A stretch of 64,000 bases of DNA from CAVXTF01 sp963701375 (GTDB taxonomy: Bacteria; Actinomycetota; Acidimicrobiia; Acidimicrobiales; CAVXTF01), in assembly GCA_963701375.1 (NCBI GenBank), contig CAVOZT010000001.1:62001-126000 (forward strand), read 5' to 3'. A model generated the notes under the pieces. The model worked only from the letters and a program-made list of their open reading frames with translations, was not told the origin of the DNA and searched no databases. Shown piece by piece: positions 44,642 to 58,359 of the stretch. The translations under genes were made by a program, and so were the position numbers. Position 1 is the stretch's first letter. Each line of letters begins with the position of its first letter.

Positions 44642-46321
44642 ATGGAAGCCGTCCACGCCCGGAAAAGTTGCACGCCGGTCAAGTCCTATCTGATCTGCGC
44701 CATCCCGCGGACGGGCAGCTACCTGTTGTGCGAGATGCTCGCGGCGACGGGAGTCGCGGGGAATCCGAACGAATACTTCTCTGACAGCTACCAGAGACAC
44801 TGGGCAGCGCGATGGGGAACGGCGGACTACGACTCGTACATGCGGCGTGTGGTCGAGCGTGCGACCACGCCCAACGGCGTAGCAGGGGCGAAGACCCATC
44901 CATGGCAGTTCAATCACTTCGCTCGCCAGGCCTCGGGCCGAGCGCCGGTGCGTTATGTCGAGCGACCCCAAGTTCTCGAGCGTTGGTTCCCGGATCTGCA
45001 CTACGTGTGGTTGCGACGCAAGGATCGGCTGCTTCAAGCCATCTCTTACACGAGAAGCCTCCAGACCAATATCTGGTGGGATGCCGACACCGAGCCCGTT
45101 CCGAATGCCAAGGCGAAGCCCGAGGCGCTCGCGTTCGACTTCGACCTCATCACGCAGTCCGTTGCACGCATGGTCGAAGAAGAGGACATGTGGAGGCGCT
45201 ATTTCGACGCGGTCGGAGTCGATCCGCTCGTCATCTACTACGAAGACCTGGCTGAGGCCCCAGACCGGTCTGTGCGCTCGGTGCTCGAGATGCTCGAGGT
45301 CGAACCTGGAGCCGGCTTCCGCGCCGAGCCGAGGGGCTTCCGACGGCAGGCCGACGACATAACCAATTCGTGGGCAGCCAAGTACCGCTCTGAGCTTGCT
45401 CGAGGGCCGTACGACGTCTGGCGGGCAACCGGGCCTCGTCTCGGGGTTGTGGAGGCAACTGGCAGTGCTGTGCCGACTGGCCGCTCGTCAACCGAACCTG
45501 CGTCAAGCGAACCCGCGTCGACCGAACCAGCGTCAACAGAACCCGCACAGAGGCCCGCAGTGCAAGCGCAGATCGATCTCTACTCGGTGCTCGATTCGCG
45601 CAGATGGTTGAGATGCAGTGCTCCGTTTCCTTATGTGCGCGCGCAGAACGTCTTCTCGGAACCCTTCTACAGTTCGCTGGCAGGTCAATACGAGGATTTG
45701 ATCAGAGGCGGGCACTTCGGCCGCGGGATACCCGGGTACGACGTCACGGCCTACACGGTGACGGGTAAGACCAACGGTCCGCTCGCGCTTTTTCGTCAGC
45801 GACCCTGGCACGACATGTTGGCTCGTTTGTTCGGGGTAAACGCCACGGGCGAGCTCAACATCGCCCTTCATCACCACGCCGTCGGATCGCTCGACGGATC
45901 TCCCCACAACGACCTGAACCCCGGTTGGTTCGCGGATCGGCCGCGCTCTGACGGCATCCTCGTTCACGATGCGGCTGACGGATGCGACTATCGGTTCGGG
46001 ACCGACAAACCCGACTTCTCGACGGTCGAGCGCGTCCGGGCCGTCGCCGTCATCTTCTATCTGGCGAACCCGGTCCGAGGAGCTGCGGGCGGTGAGACCG
46101 GCCTGTACAGAGCGGCTTCCGACGCGGTCCACAAGCCGGCCGACATCGTGCCGCCCGTGAACAATTCACTGATTGCATTCGAGTGCACCCCGACCTCGTT
46201 CCACGGTTTCATCAGCAACCGAATGGTGGTGCGCAACTGCCTGGTCATGTGGCTGCACAGGGAGAAGAAGGAAGCGATCAGAAGATGGGGGGAGTCGAGC
46301 ATTGTCTACTGGCGACGCTGA
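44642..46321 (+). CDS. Stf0-type sulfotransferase fused to a 2-oxoglutarate/Fe(II) oxygenase-like domain
   Basis: The 559-residue protein has an Stf0-like sulfotransferase at about residues 14-265: YLICAIPRTGSYLLCEMLA is the PAPS 5'-phosphate loop, then AGNPNEYFS, GVAGAKTHPWQF and YVWLRRKDRLLQAISY. Stf0 in mycobacteria sulfates trehalose. A TEPAS repeat linker (about 281-300) leads to a C-terminal domain (about 305-559) with HND (SLDGSPHNDLNPGWF), H in TPTSFHGFISNR and a following R, the HxD...H iron and Arg 2-oxoglutarate pattern of prolyl-hydroxylase-like dioxygenases. I do not know a described protein with this pairing. It probably sulfates, then hydroxylates, a surface glycan or lipid. 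It overlaps the SDR gene by 20 bases. Confidence 0.75.
   Translation: MEAVHARKSCTPVKSYLICAIPRTGSYLLCEMLAATGVAGNPNEYFSDSYQRHWAARWGTADYDSYMRRVVERATTPNGVAGAKTHPWQFNHFARQASGRAPVRYVERPQVLERWFPDLHYVWLRRKDRLLQAISYTRSLQTNIWWDADTEPVPNAKAKPEALAFDFDLITQSVARMVEEEDMWRRYFDAVGVDPLVIYYEDLAEAPDRSVRSVLEMLEVEPGAGFRAEPRGFRRQADDITNSWAAKYRSELARGPYDVWRATGPRLGVVEATGSAVPTGRSSTEPASSEPASTEPASTEPAQRPAVQAQIDLYSVLDSRRWLRCSAPFPYVRAQNVFSEPFYSSLAGQYEDLIRGGHFGRGIPGYDVTAYTVTGKTNGPLALFRQRPWHDMLARLFGVNATGELNIALHHHAVGSLDGSPHNDLNPGWFADRPRSDGILVHDAADGCDYRFGTDKPDFSTVERVRAVAVIFYLANPVRGAAGGETGLYRAASDAVHKPADIVPPVNNSLIAFECTPTSFHGFISNRMVVRNCLVMWLHREKKEAIRRWGESSIVYWRR
45486..45545. repeat. 15-bp tandem repeat x4 in the Stf0/oxygenase linker
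   Basis: Four in-phase units of the form CGTCAACCGAACCTG encode (S/T)EPAS repeats exactly between the sulfotransferase and oxygenase domains. Units differ at one to three bases. Confidence 0.8.
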
Positions 46322-47144
46322 GCGCGAGGCTGGGCCCGAGTCCCGGGCTGAGGATGGCGCTCGGGCTGAGGCTGACTCCGACTCCGGCGGGCGGCGCCGG
46401 GTCTGCATCTTCGCCGGTGCGTCAGGCCGGCTCGGCTCGTACTTCTGTTCGAATTTTGCAGACCGCTACGACATAGTTGCGGTTTACCGGCGCAACCGAC
46501 CGCTTGTGGCGTCCCAGGACGCGGCTCTGGTCGATCCCGTCGCACCAGATCGTGAGCTTGCCTCGAACCGCCGCCAGGTCTTCGCCGTGCAGGCTGACCT
46601 CACCGACGAGCGTGAGTGCGACCGGGTGGTGGAGCTCGCTCTCGCCCGTTTCGACCAGATCGACTTGTTGGTTAACAGCGCGGTCTCCACCACGTGGGGA
46701 TCAATGATCACGTCGGACATGCTGAGGCGGAGCGGAATGAGCCAGCTGGTCACGAACGTTCTCGTTCCGTTGAACCTGGCGACGGCAGTGGTCCGCCAAG
46801 CCTGGCAGGGTCGCGACGAGGAGAACCGCCTGAAGAACCGGAACGTCGTCAACGTCTCGAGCGTTGCGGGGCTGAGGATCTACACAGGCCAGGGGCAGAG
46901 CATCTACGCCGCCTCGAAGTCGGCGCTCAACCAGCTGACGGGCCACATGGCTGACGAGTTCGCGGCGGTCGGCGTGAGGGTGAACGCCACCGCCCCCAAC
47001 AGTTTCCCTTCCATCGTGCCGACGTCGAGGGCCGCCGAGGCGATCGTCCGGCTCGATGTCGGCAGTGACAACGGAACGATCGTCGTGGTCGACGGCGAGG
47101 AAGACAGCGTCATCCAGATGCGACCGTTCTCCGCGGGCGGATGA
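46302..47144 (+). CDS. SDR family protein following the sulfotransferase
   Basis: From TTG 46302 (GGGGGAG eight bases upstream) the 280-residue protein has an acidic low-complexity N-terminus of about 30 residues, then VCIFAGASGRLGSYF (cofactor loop), NSAVSTTWGS and NVSSVAGLRI with a catalytic Ser, and YAASKSALNQLT (Tyr-Lys). It is otherwise a classical SDR fold. Its coding sequence overlaps the sulfotransferase end, suggesting coupled synthesis and a shared product pathway. The start is uncertain because the frame is open farther upstream. Confidence 0.7.
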   Translation: MSTGDAEREAGPESRAEDGARAEADSDSGGRRRVCIFAGASGRLGSYFCSNFADRYDIVAVYRRNRPLVASQDAALVDPVAPDRELASNRRQVFAVQADLTDERECDRVVELALARFDQIDLLVNSAVSTTWGSMITSDMLRRSGMSQLVTNVLVPLNLATAVVRQAWQGRDEENRLKNRNVVNVSSVAGLRIYTGQGQSIYAASKSALNQLTGHMADEFAAVGVRVNATAPNSFPSIVPTSRAAEAIVRLDVGSDNGTIVVVDGEEDSVIQMRPFSAGG

Positions 47145-47169
47145 GTTGTCCACCCGCGAGCAAGCGAAG

Positions 47170-47817
47170 TTAATCGAGGGCCCCGCACAATCGTTTCACG
47201 CGCTCCTCGAACGGATACGTCCCTGTCACGTGAACGATGAACGGTGCCAGAGACATGTCCTGAGGCAGAGAGTTCCACTCGTTGCCGAAGAAGTGCGTCC
47301 GTCGAAGCCACGGAGTGGAGGTCCCTGGGCGGCAGTACATCGACTCGGCGTCTGGGTCGAATTCGTACCCGAACATCTTCAGGGCAGCGGCATTGTCGTG
47401 CCACCGGGTCTCCAGGTACTGGGTGTGATTCCACATCTCGGCGAAGAACCGACGTGCAGGCCTGCCTGAACGCACGGCCATGACGCCGGTGTTCGGGACG
47501 CGTTGGCCGTCATAGTGATGTTCGACGATCCCGAGAAACCGTCGGCGTGGCAGTACGTCGGCGATGTCGATCGAGCAGTCGACGATGGCCGCATCGGAGT
47601 CGATCCAGAGCAGGAAATCACACGTAGGAAGGAGCTGATTGATGAACGCGACTTTGGCCCACTGCTTGTGATTCCGTTCCGGTGCCGGGTCGGTATCCGG
47701 AATTCGCAACTCGTACCCGTGAAGTGCGGCGTAACGTTCGAAGGACGGGCGCGTGATCGCCAACAACTCCTGGTGTTTGCCAACCCCGATCGTCGCCAGG
47801 ATCTTCGACGGGCTCAC
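47170..47817 (-). CDS. glycosyltransferase of the GMA12/MNN10 (GT34-like) type
   Basis: The protein (215 residues from GTG 47817) has KQWAKVAFINQLLPTCDFLL, then LLWIDSDAAIVD with the DxD metal and nucleotide-sugar motif, VPNTGVMAVRSG and HDNAAALKMFGYEF. This pattern is that of galactosyl or mannosyl transferases similar to GT34. It would add a hexose to an acceptor. The start is uncertain: upstream in-frame TTG 47895 overlaps the end of lhr by four bases. It converges on the SDR gene 25 bases away, so a shared pathway with the Stf0 gene is only a hypothesis. Confidence 0.7.
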   Translation of the reverse strand: MSPSKILATIGVGKHQELLAITRPSFERYAALHGYELRIPDTDPAPERNHKQWAKVAFINQLLPTCDFLLWIDSDAAIVDCSIDIADVLPRRRFLGIVEHHYDGQRVPNTGVMAVRSGRPARRFFAEMWNHTQYLETRWHDNAAALKMFGYEFDPDAESMYCRPGTSTPWLRRTHFFGNEWNSLPQDMSLAPFIVHVTGTYPFEERVKRLCGALD

Positions 47818-47891
47818 CGGGCCGACGCTATCTGACCTCGCTCTTAATCTGGGTGAACGCTGCGGTGTCGGGCGTCTTCGAGCCCGGACGC

Positions 47892-52229
<4,338 letters not shown>

Positions 52230-52300
52230 TGGACCAGTTCACCACCTAGGTGTTGCAGTCCCGCCGGGGATCGTGATTGGAGTCTGTCAGCCTTCGATTT

Positions 52301-52330
52301 TGTATACATGACTGTTGTCTTAAGTCTAAA
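52301..52330 (-). promoter_or_regulatory. candidate lhr promoter
   Basis: On the minus strand TTTAGA (52330-52325) and TATACA (52306-52301) are 18 bases apart, each matching four of six consensus positions, in an AT-rich patch about 70 bases before the lhr start and after the dynamin stop. Experimental support is lacking. Confidence 0.3.
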
Positions 52331-52363
52331 GTGGCAAAGGCAAGACGTGTCCCTCAGAGCACC

Positions 52364-54511
52364 TCAGCTGTTGGCCCTGTCCAATAGCGCAAGCCCCGCG
52401 CGCTTCACGGTGCGGATCTCCTCGAGCTTCTGAGTCAGTTGCTGCTGATCGCGCTGGCGCTCGGCCTGCGCCTGCTTCAAGCTGCGCTGACAGGCCTCGA
52501 TGGCCTCGTTGATCTCCTTCTCCCTGTCGCTGAAAGCTCCTGACATTGCCTCGCGCATCTTGTCCTGGATGTCGATCATCGCGCGCTCGTAGCCGCTCGA
52601 GATCGCCAGTTGACCACGGTTGATCTCCTCGTTCATCCAGGATCGGAACTCCGAGACGAACGCGCTCTGGCGCTGATTCTTGAACGTGTTGAAGGCCATG
52701 AGACCTCCGAGGCCTACTCCGGCCGCAATTGCGATCGGCGCGGCGACGATCGAAAGACCAATGCCACCGGTTGCCACCAGGGCCGCGAGACCGTGGCCCG
52801 ACGAGTACGACTGGAGGAGTTGAAGCTTCTGGCTCCCGCTCACCGTGTGTTTGCCGAGCGGAAGCCTGGCGAGCTCCTCGAGAAAGGCGGCATCGGAGAC
52901 CTGGCGGATCGATTCTGCGACCCTCGCGTTGCGGTCGACGTCGTCGACGATGGTCACGACCAGTTCGACGAGAAGACCCTCGGTCCATTCGTTGATCTTC
53001 GAGGCCATCGCGCTTATGTCGGCTACGAACTCGCCGGGAATAGAGTCGTGTTCCGACTTCTTGATGTCCTTCATGCGTTGTTCGTACTTGGAGCGAATCT
53101 CGATAAGTCCCCGTGTCAGCTGCTCCCGACGGTCGATGCCTATCCGTTGGAGCCCACCGTTGAATTGCTGGACCCAGCCCGTCCGGTCTTCGCGCAGGTC
53201 GATGAGACGACTCCGTTCGGCAGCGAGTGCCGCCTGTGCCTCTTGCGGGGAATCACTTGCTGCCAGGCGCTGGGCGATCGACCTGTCGGACAGCGCCAAG
53301 GGCGACAGAGCCGACTGCACGAGGTTCGCGGCGCGCAGCTTGGCGGTCCTTCCCGCGACCAGCTTGACGAGCTGCTGCTCGAGCTCTTCGACGCCCGACT
53401 CGCGCCTCAGCTCTTCCGCGTCATCGCCTCCGAGGCTGAGTCCTCGCAGAGCAAGCTGGCTGCTGACGGCGATCATCGGGCATTCGGCAAGTCGCGGAGC
53501 CCGTTCGGCGAGGATCTGGCGGTTGGTAGCCATGACGGTTTGCCATCCGCGGTGGATGTCGACCTTCGTGAAGGCGAAGACGACGCGGTGGATCCTCGCT
53601 GCGGCCGTCTGGAGGAAGGCGAGCTCGTGGGCCCGTATCTGGGCTCCCGCCTCGAGGACGAACAACAGAGCGTCGGCGTCGCGAAGAGACTGCAACGTGA
53701 GCGCTGCGTGACCCGACTCGAGCCCGCCGACCCCGGGTGTGTCGACGACGGTGAAGCGGTCGAGCATTTCGCGGTCGATGCCGAGATGGACCGTGCGGAT
53801 GTTCTGCTCGTTCATCGGGTTTCCGGCAACCGTTGCAAGAGATTGCGCCTCTTCGAAGGTCACCCGCTGCGCATCGGCATCGCCGTACCGGTAGACGAAC
53901 GCGTCCGGTGTGGCGGAACGGAAAAGAACGATCGGCGCCGCCGTAACCACCTCTACACCCGTCGGCGACAGGTCGGGATATCTCATGAGTGCGTTCACCA
54001 GAGAGCTCTTGCCCCGCTTGTCCTCACCGGCGACGATCACCGCGGGTCGGATTTTCGGCTGTCGCCCGAGTTGGCCGCGCAACTCGTCTGCGATCTGGTG
54101 ACGCGCATCACGGACGAGCACGTTGATGGCCTGCTGGACCCACTGCTCGGTCTGTGCGAGCAGAGCCCGGTCCTCTTCAGAAGCTCCCGCCACTTGCTCG
54201 GGCGCGACCGGGGAGCTTGGGAGCTTGGCGACCGTCACCACGAGGGGTTCGGACGGTGGATCGACTTGACCCTCGTGCGTCTCGTCAAGGCCAGGCGCCG
54301 CACCCTGCTCCTGAAGCGGCGCCGCACCCGGTTCCTGACCCGGCTCCGTGATTTCGCCTACCGCATCATCTGAGGCTTCGGCCGAAGCTTCACCCGTATC
54401 CTCGAAGACACCTGGCCCACGGATTTCGACGTCGCCGGGGCCCTGATCGAGCACCGAGGGCGCCAACGACTCAGGCTCGAACGACCCTCCTGCACCTCCG
54501 CCTTCCGCCAC
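52364..54511 (-). CDS. dynamin-family GTPase with membrane hairpin (dynamin 1)
   Basis: The 715-residue protein has an acidic, Pro-rich N-terminus (1-110), then a dynamin-like GTPase: G1 GEDKRGKSSL (162-171), G2 region SPTGVEVVTAAP, G3 VVDTPGVGG, G4 TKVD. After helical stalk regions comes a hydrophobic hairpin (LAALVATGGIGLSIVAAPIA, IAAGVGLGGLMAF) near residues 595-630, and a C-terminal coiled coil. This layout resembles IniA-like bacterial dynamins that remodel membranes. It starts at GTG 54511, 17 bases after the Hsp70 stop, as the last gene of the three-gene operon. Confidence 0.85.
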   Translation of the reverse strand: MAEGGGAGGSFEPESLAPSVLDQGPGDVEIRGPGVFEDTGEASAEASDDAVGEITEPGQEPGAAPLQEQGAAPGLDETHEGQVDPPSEPLVVTVAKLPSSPVAPEQVAGASEEDRALLAQTEQWVQQAINVLVRDARHQIADELRGQLGRQPKIRPAVIVAGEDKRGKSSLVNALMRYPDLSPTGVEVVTAAPIVLFRSATPDAFVYRYGDADAQRVTFEEAQSLATVAGNPMNEQNIRTVHLGIDREMLDRFTVVDTPGVGGLESGHAALTLQSLRDADALLFVLEAGAQIRAHELAFLQTAAARIHRVVFAFTKVDIHRGWQTVMATNRQILAERAPRLAECPMIAVSSQLALRGLSLGGDDAEELRRESGVEELEQQLVKLVAGRTAKLRAANLVQSALSPLALSDRSIAQRLAASDSPQEAQAALAAERSRLIDLREDRTGWVQQFNGGLQRIGIDRREQLTRGLIEIRSKYEQRMKDIKKSEHDSIPGEFVADISAMASKINEWTEGLLVELVVTIVDDVDRNARVAESIRQVSDAAFLEELARLPLGKHTVSGSQKLQLLQSYSSGHGLAALVATGGIGLSIVAAPIAIAAGVGLGGLMAFNTFKNQRQSAFVSEFRSWMNEEINRGQLAISSGYERAMIDIQDKMREAMSGAFSDREKEINEAIEACQRSLKQAQAERQRDQQQLTQKLEEIRTVKRAGLALLDRANS

Positions 54512-54528
54512 GGTGGTCGGAGCAGTCC

Positions 54529-56667
54529 CTAAGCCGCCGACGAGACGGTTGCTGCGATGTCAGGGTGCAGCCGCGCCTGGCGGGCAAGAGGTGAGAATTG
54601 CGACTGTTCCGAGAACGGCAACGTGATCGTCACCATGTAACCGATCCGCTCGCGGACGGCCAAGCCGCGTTTCGTGAGCATGGGCGTCCCCCGGTTGTTC
54701 CATCGGACGGTGAGAATCTCGCCGTCGAAGTGGTTGAGCACAGGGCCTGCGATGTGACTCGCCAGGGAGGCACCCGGGAACCCGATGAAAAGGGCGTCGA
54801 ACTGGCGCTTGCGCCACTCGCCCTCGGCCATCCCGAGTGGGATCGTCAGCTGTTCGGCCGTCACGCCGTGATTGGAGCCGTTGCGGCGAAGGTTGACCCG
54901 CTCGTTCGCCGACCAGCGCGGCGGGCATTCGACGCTGAAGCGGCTCTCGAACCATTGATCGACGTTCATGGTGGTCTCGCCCAGGCGCATCGTGGCGGCT
55001 ATCGCGTGTGCGGGCTCAGCTCCGGCGACGACGATCGCCCTGTCCTTCACGAGCAGGTACTGCTCGAACATCTGCACGCTCCCGTGCGTGGCGGCGATCG
55101 AGAACCGGCGCTCGACGCCCGATTCACCGAGGACAGGCGCGGGACCTACCCAGTGCTGGACGAAACCCGGAGTTCTCGCGGCTCGGAACGCGGCCTACCT
55201 GGCCTGCCAATTGGTGGACGTTTCCCACCGACGCCGGTTCGTCTCGTGCGCGCAGGTTGATCACCGGTGGCCCGGGGAAGTCAATGACGAGCTCGGACAC
55301 ACACGCACATCCGTCGGGCCAGGCGTCGATCCCTACGGCCATCGCGATCCGCGCTTCGGAATAGCCGGCCCCCGGGAGCCGCTGGGGCAGGGCGACTTTG
55401 CGCCACCGCCGTGCCTTGTGCGGCAAGAGGTTGAGTGCGCGCACCCACCGGCTGCTGCTGAGTGACCTGAGTGACGGGGGCCACCGGCATGGCCGCAGTG
55501 ACCGGCGACACAGGCGAGACAGCCGAAACAGGAGAAACCGGCGGAACCGGTGCAACTGGCGCGACCGCAGGCGGGGGACTTTGAGCGAGCATCTTGAGCG
55601 CGGTGTCCCATGCGGCTGCGCCCAACGCGACCACCGACTTGGGGTTGTCCTGGACCGACGGCATCACCTGGAACCGCCTGTAGATGCTCGTCCCCACGAG
55701 CGGGATTCGACTGGATCCGCCTACGAGATATATCCCGGCGAGGTCCTTCGCCTTCACGTTGGCGTCGTCGAGAGCGCGGCTGTAAGCAGTCCATCGTTGC
55801 TTCGATGTCGGCCTGGATCAGGTCTTCCAGCTCGTCACGGGTGAGCTGGACGTCACGCTCGATTCCCGGGACCCACAGCTGACAGACGCTCACCTCGCTC
55901 AAGGTCTCCTTGGCACGCTGCACCTCTTCGCGCAGATCGGATGACTTGTGACGCCACGCCACGTCGGTCGGGTTCAGGAGCTTCGGCCAGTCCTCCGGGT
56001 ACTCGTCTTCGAGCACCTCGCCGAGATAGTTGACGATGCGGACGTCGATGTCCTCGCCGCCGAGCGGGTCTCGTCCGGCGGGCGGTCCAGCGATCTCGAA
56101 GCCGTCTTTCGTCCGCAACAGCACCGCTGCGTCGAAGGTCCCGCCACCGAAGTCGTATACGGCGATGGTCTGTCCCGGCTGAGTCGAGGCAAGGCTGATG
56201 CGGACCGCGGCGGCGACGGGCTCCGCCACGAGCTCGTAGTTGGAGATTCCCGCCTTCTCGACGGCTTCTTTGAGAACGGACTTGCGCGCGTCGCCCCAAT
56301 CCGCCGGGTGGGTGATCCGCACCGCACGAGGCGCGGTTTCTCCCTGCTGTCTGCACGCCTCGGTGTAGACGCGTCGAAGGACTGCCGCAGCGAGCTCGCT
56401 CACCGGGACGACGCGGTCACCCAAGAAGAGCTCGCCTTCGCCGAGCACCCGCTTCGGCGTCGGCTCGTAGCGCTCGGGAGCGAAAACGGCCTGATGCTGC
56501 GCCGCCGTACCCACCAGGATCTGACCGTCGAGGGACAAGAAGACGGACGAAGGCAGGCGAGAACGGCCGTTCGCCTCCACGTCGACGGTCGTGACATTGC
56601 CGTCCATCGCCACGGCGGCGACGGTGTAGCTCGTCCCGAAATCGATGCCGAGCTCCCAGGGATTCAC
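54529..56667 (-). CDS. Hsp70-like protein with Pro/Val linker (three apparent frameshifts)
   Basis: GTG 56667 starts an Hsp70 nucleotide-binding domain: GIDFGTSYTVAAV, ITHPADWGDARK, VAEPVAAAVR, AVYDFGGGTFDAAVL. Reading then breaks at 55784, at 55369-55373 and at about 55193. Removing one base at each (TT, CCCCC and GG/CC runs) continues as SRALDDANVKAKDLAGIYLV and GGSSRIPLVGTSIYRRF, then a Pro/Val linker, YSEARIAMAVGIDAWPDGCA, and QMFEQYLLVKDRAIVVAGAE to TAG 54529. That gives one protein of about 711 residues: Hsp70 ATPase (1-380), repeat linker (about 395-440), and a novel C-terminal domain instead of the usual substrate-binding domain. It is flanked by two dynamins. Confidence 0.8.
55501..55563. 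repeat. 9-bp tandem repeat x7 in the Hsp70 linker
   Basis: Seven imperfect units such as ACAGGCGAG, ACAGCCGAA and ACCGGCGGA encode the Pro/Val/Ser linker (PVSPVSAVSPVSPV) between the ATPase and the C-terminal domain of the Hsp70-like protein. Confidence 0.8.
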
Positions 56668-56706
56668 GCCGTCACGCTCACGCCGTCACGCTCACGCCGT
56701 CACGCT
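56665..56706. repeat. 14-bp tandem repeat x3 joining dynamin 2 stop and Hsp70 start
   Basis: Three perfect copies of CACGCCGTCACGCT span the dynamin 2 stop (56692-56694) and the Hsp70 GTG start (56665-56667). The stop-to-start distance is 24 bases, with no clear ribosome site, so the Hsp70 may rely on coupled translation. Confidence 0.9.
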
Positions 56707-58196
56707 TTCGCCGCTCTGGTCATCGAGCTCCTTCCAGAGCAGCTGATAGGTACGTCGCACCGTCCTCGCCACCTTGGCTTCGGCGGGCGAGGCTTCGGTC
56801 ACGATGTACGTCTGCCAGCGCACCATCGCGTCCTGACAAGCCTGGCGCATCGTGGGCCGGTCTTCGTTGTTCATGCCGAGGCGACTCCCAGGTGTGCCCG
56901 GCGCGAAGAGGCGTGCGACCTCGTCGAGCATCTCCTGGGAGAGCTTTGCCCTGCCCGTGCAACACGAATGCCAGGCCTCGAGCTCGGCGATGGGGTGCAT
57001 GACTGGATCGAGACGCAACTCGTCAACGTGGTCCCTGAATCGCCGGAGAGCGACGGCCTCGGCGCCGTCCGAATGAGCGAAGGTCATCCTGTTGAGGGCG
57101 TCCAAGACCGAGCGCACCTTTAGTACGTGGTCCTGCTCGGAGAAGTAGGTCGCCAACGTGCGCTTGACCTCCGAGATCCCAGACAGCGCCGAGAGTTCTC
57201 TGCGGAGCCCGAACGCTCCGTGTGTTCCGTTTCTCAGGAACTTGACTGCGTTCTGTATTCCGTAGAGGTCGAGCATGTCCAACAAGCGCGCACGCTTCTC
57301 GGATGGAACCGGTGCGTCCGCGGACATGAACCGGTCCGTGGACCAGAGCAGCTTGGAGAATGCGGCTTCGTCCATCGCTGCAAGCGCCGAGAGCTGTTTG
57401 GCGTCGAGCTCGGTCAGGGTCGCGGCCTCCGACGCCTCGGCGACAAGGCCGACGACCGGCACGACCGTCGCCACTTCGTTGCGGAACTTGCCGGCGTAGA
57501 CACCTGCGAGCTCGATCGCCACGTTCCACGGATCCCTGGTGCCGTCGCCGAGTTGGTCCGCTTTCGAGAGGACGCCTACGGCGCTTGCCGCGGATCGGGT
57601 CGGGTCGTTGCCCGAAGCGGCGCGAAACATCTGAAGAGCTTCTAACTCGTCCTGCATCACGACCTGGTTGAACAGGAAGACCACTGCATCGGCACGCTGA
57701 GCTGCCGCCGCGGAGTCGGCCTCTTCCGCGGCAATTCCTCGGTGGTCGCGCTGAACTCGTGATGGACCGAGCCGATGCCGGGCGTGTCGATCAGCGTCAT
57801 CCATTTGAGGAGGTCGTTCGCCAGGTAGCAGTGCAGAGCGTGCACGTCCGCGGGCGGGACGTCCAGGGTCTCCGGAAGGGTGCCGTCGACGGTCAGCTGG
57901 GCGTCGATCGTCCCGCCGGCTTTGAGCTCGATCACCAGGTGCTGGGGCAGTCCGTAGTGGAACCAGGTGACCAGCCGGGTGCACTCGCTCGCAGACGTCG
58001 GGGCCACCCTTTGGCCCAAAAGGGCGTTGACCATGGTGGACTTGCCCGCGCTTACCTTGCCGACCACGGCAACCCGCACGGGCTCGCGTAGTCGCCGTTG
58101 CAGCTCGGCTAGTTCAGGACGGAGCGATTCGGGGACAAGCTCTTCCCCGCCTGCAATCAGCTCCGCGACCCGCTCGATCAGGTTGCTGGCCGGCAT
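56692..58196 (-). CDS. dynamin-family GTPase (dynamin 2; apparent frameshift at 57735)
   Basis: From ATG 58196 the frame has G1 GKVSAGKSTMVNALLG (46-61), a Thr switch region SASECTR, G3 LIDTPGIGS and then breaks at TT 57735-57736. One added base joins EE and AAEEADSAAAAQRADAVVF, continuing with SKADQLGDG (G4) to SGESVTA, 501 residues in all. It lacks the hydrophobic hairpin of dynamin 1 and could be its soluble partner, as in paired bacterial dynamins such as IniA/IniC. It is the first gene of the operon, divergent from the acyl-CoA dehydrogenase. Confidence 0.85.
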
Positions 58197-58359
58197 CGCG
58201 GCCGATACTCCTCCCGTCCGGAACCCACCCATTCTAGCCGTTGGGCGGATTCGCTCCCGACCTGCTCCGGGCAGGATTATGGTGCCGCCGTCACCGCACC
58301 CATCCGGGACCAGGTCGGCCGCAGACGAGATCGCCAGCGAAGAGCGAAGGGGAGCAAAG

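Noticed and set aside
52610..54373. Long + strand frame (587 codons) opposite dynamin 1
   Set aside because: It is the antisense of a clear GTPase, with composition typical of a high-GC shadow frame and no family motif.
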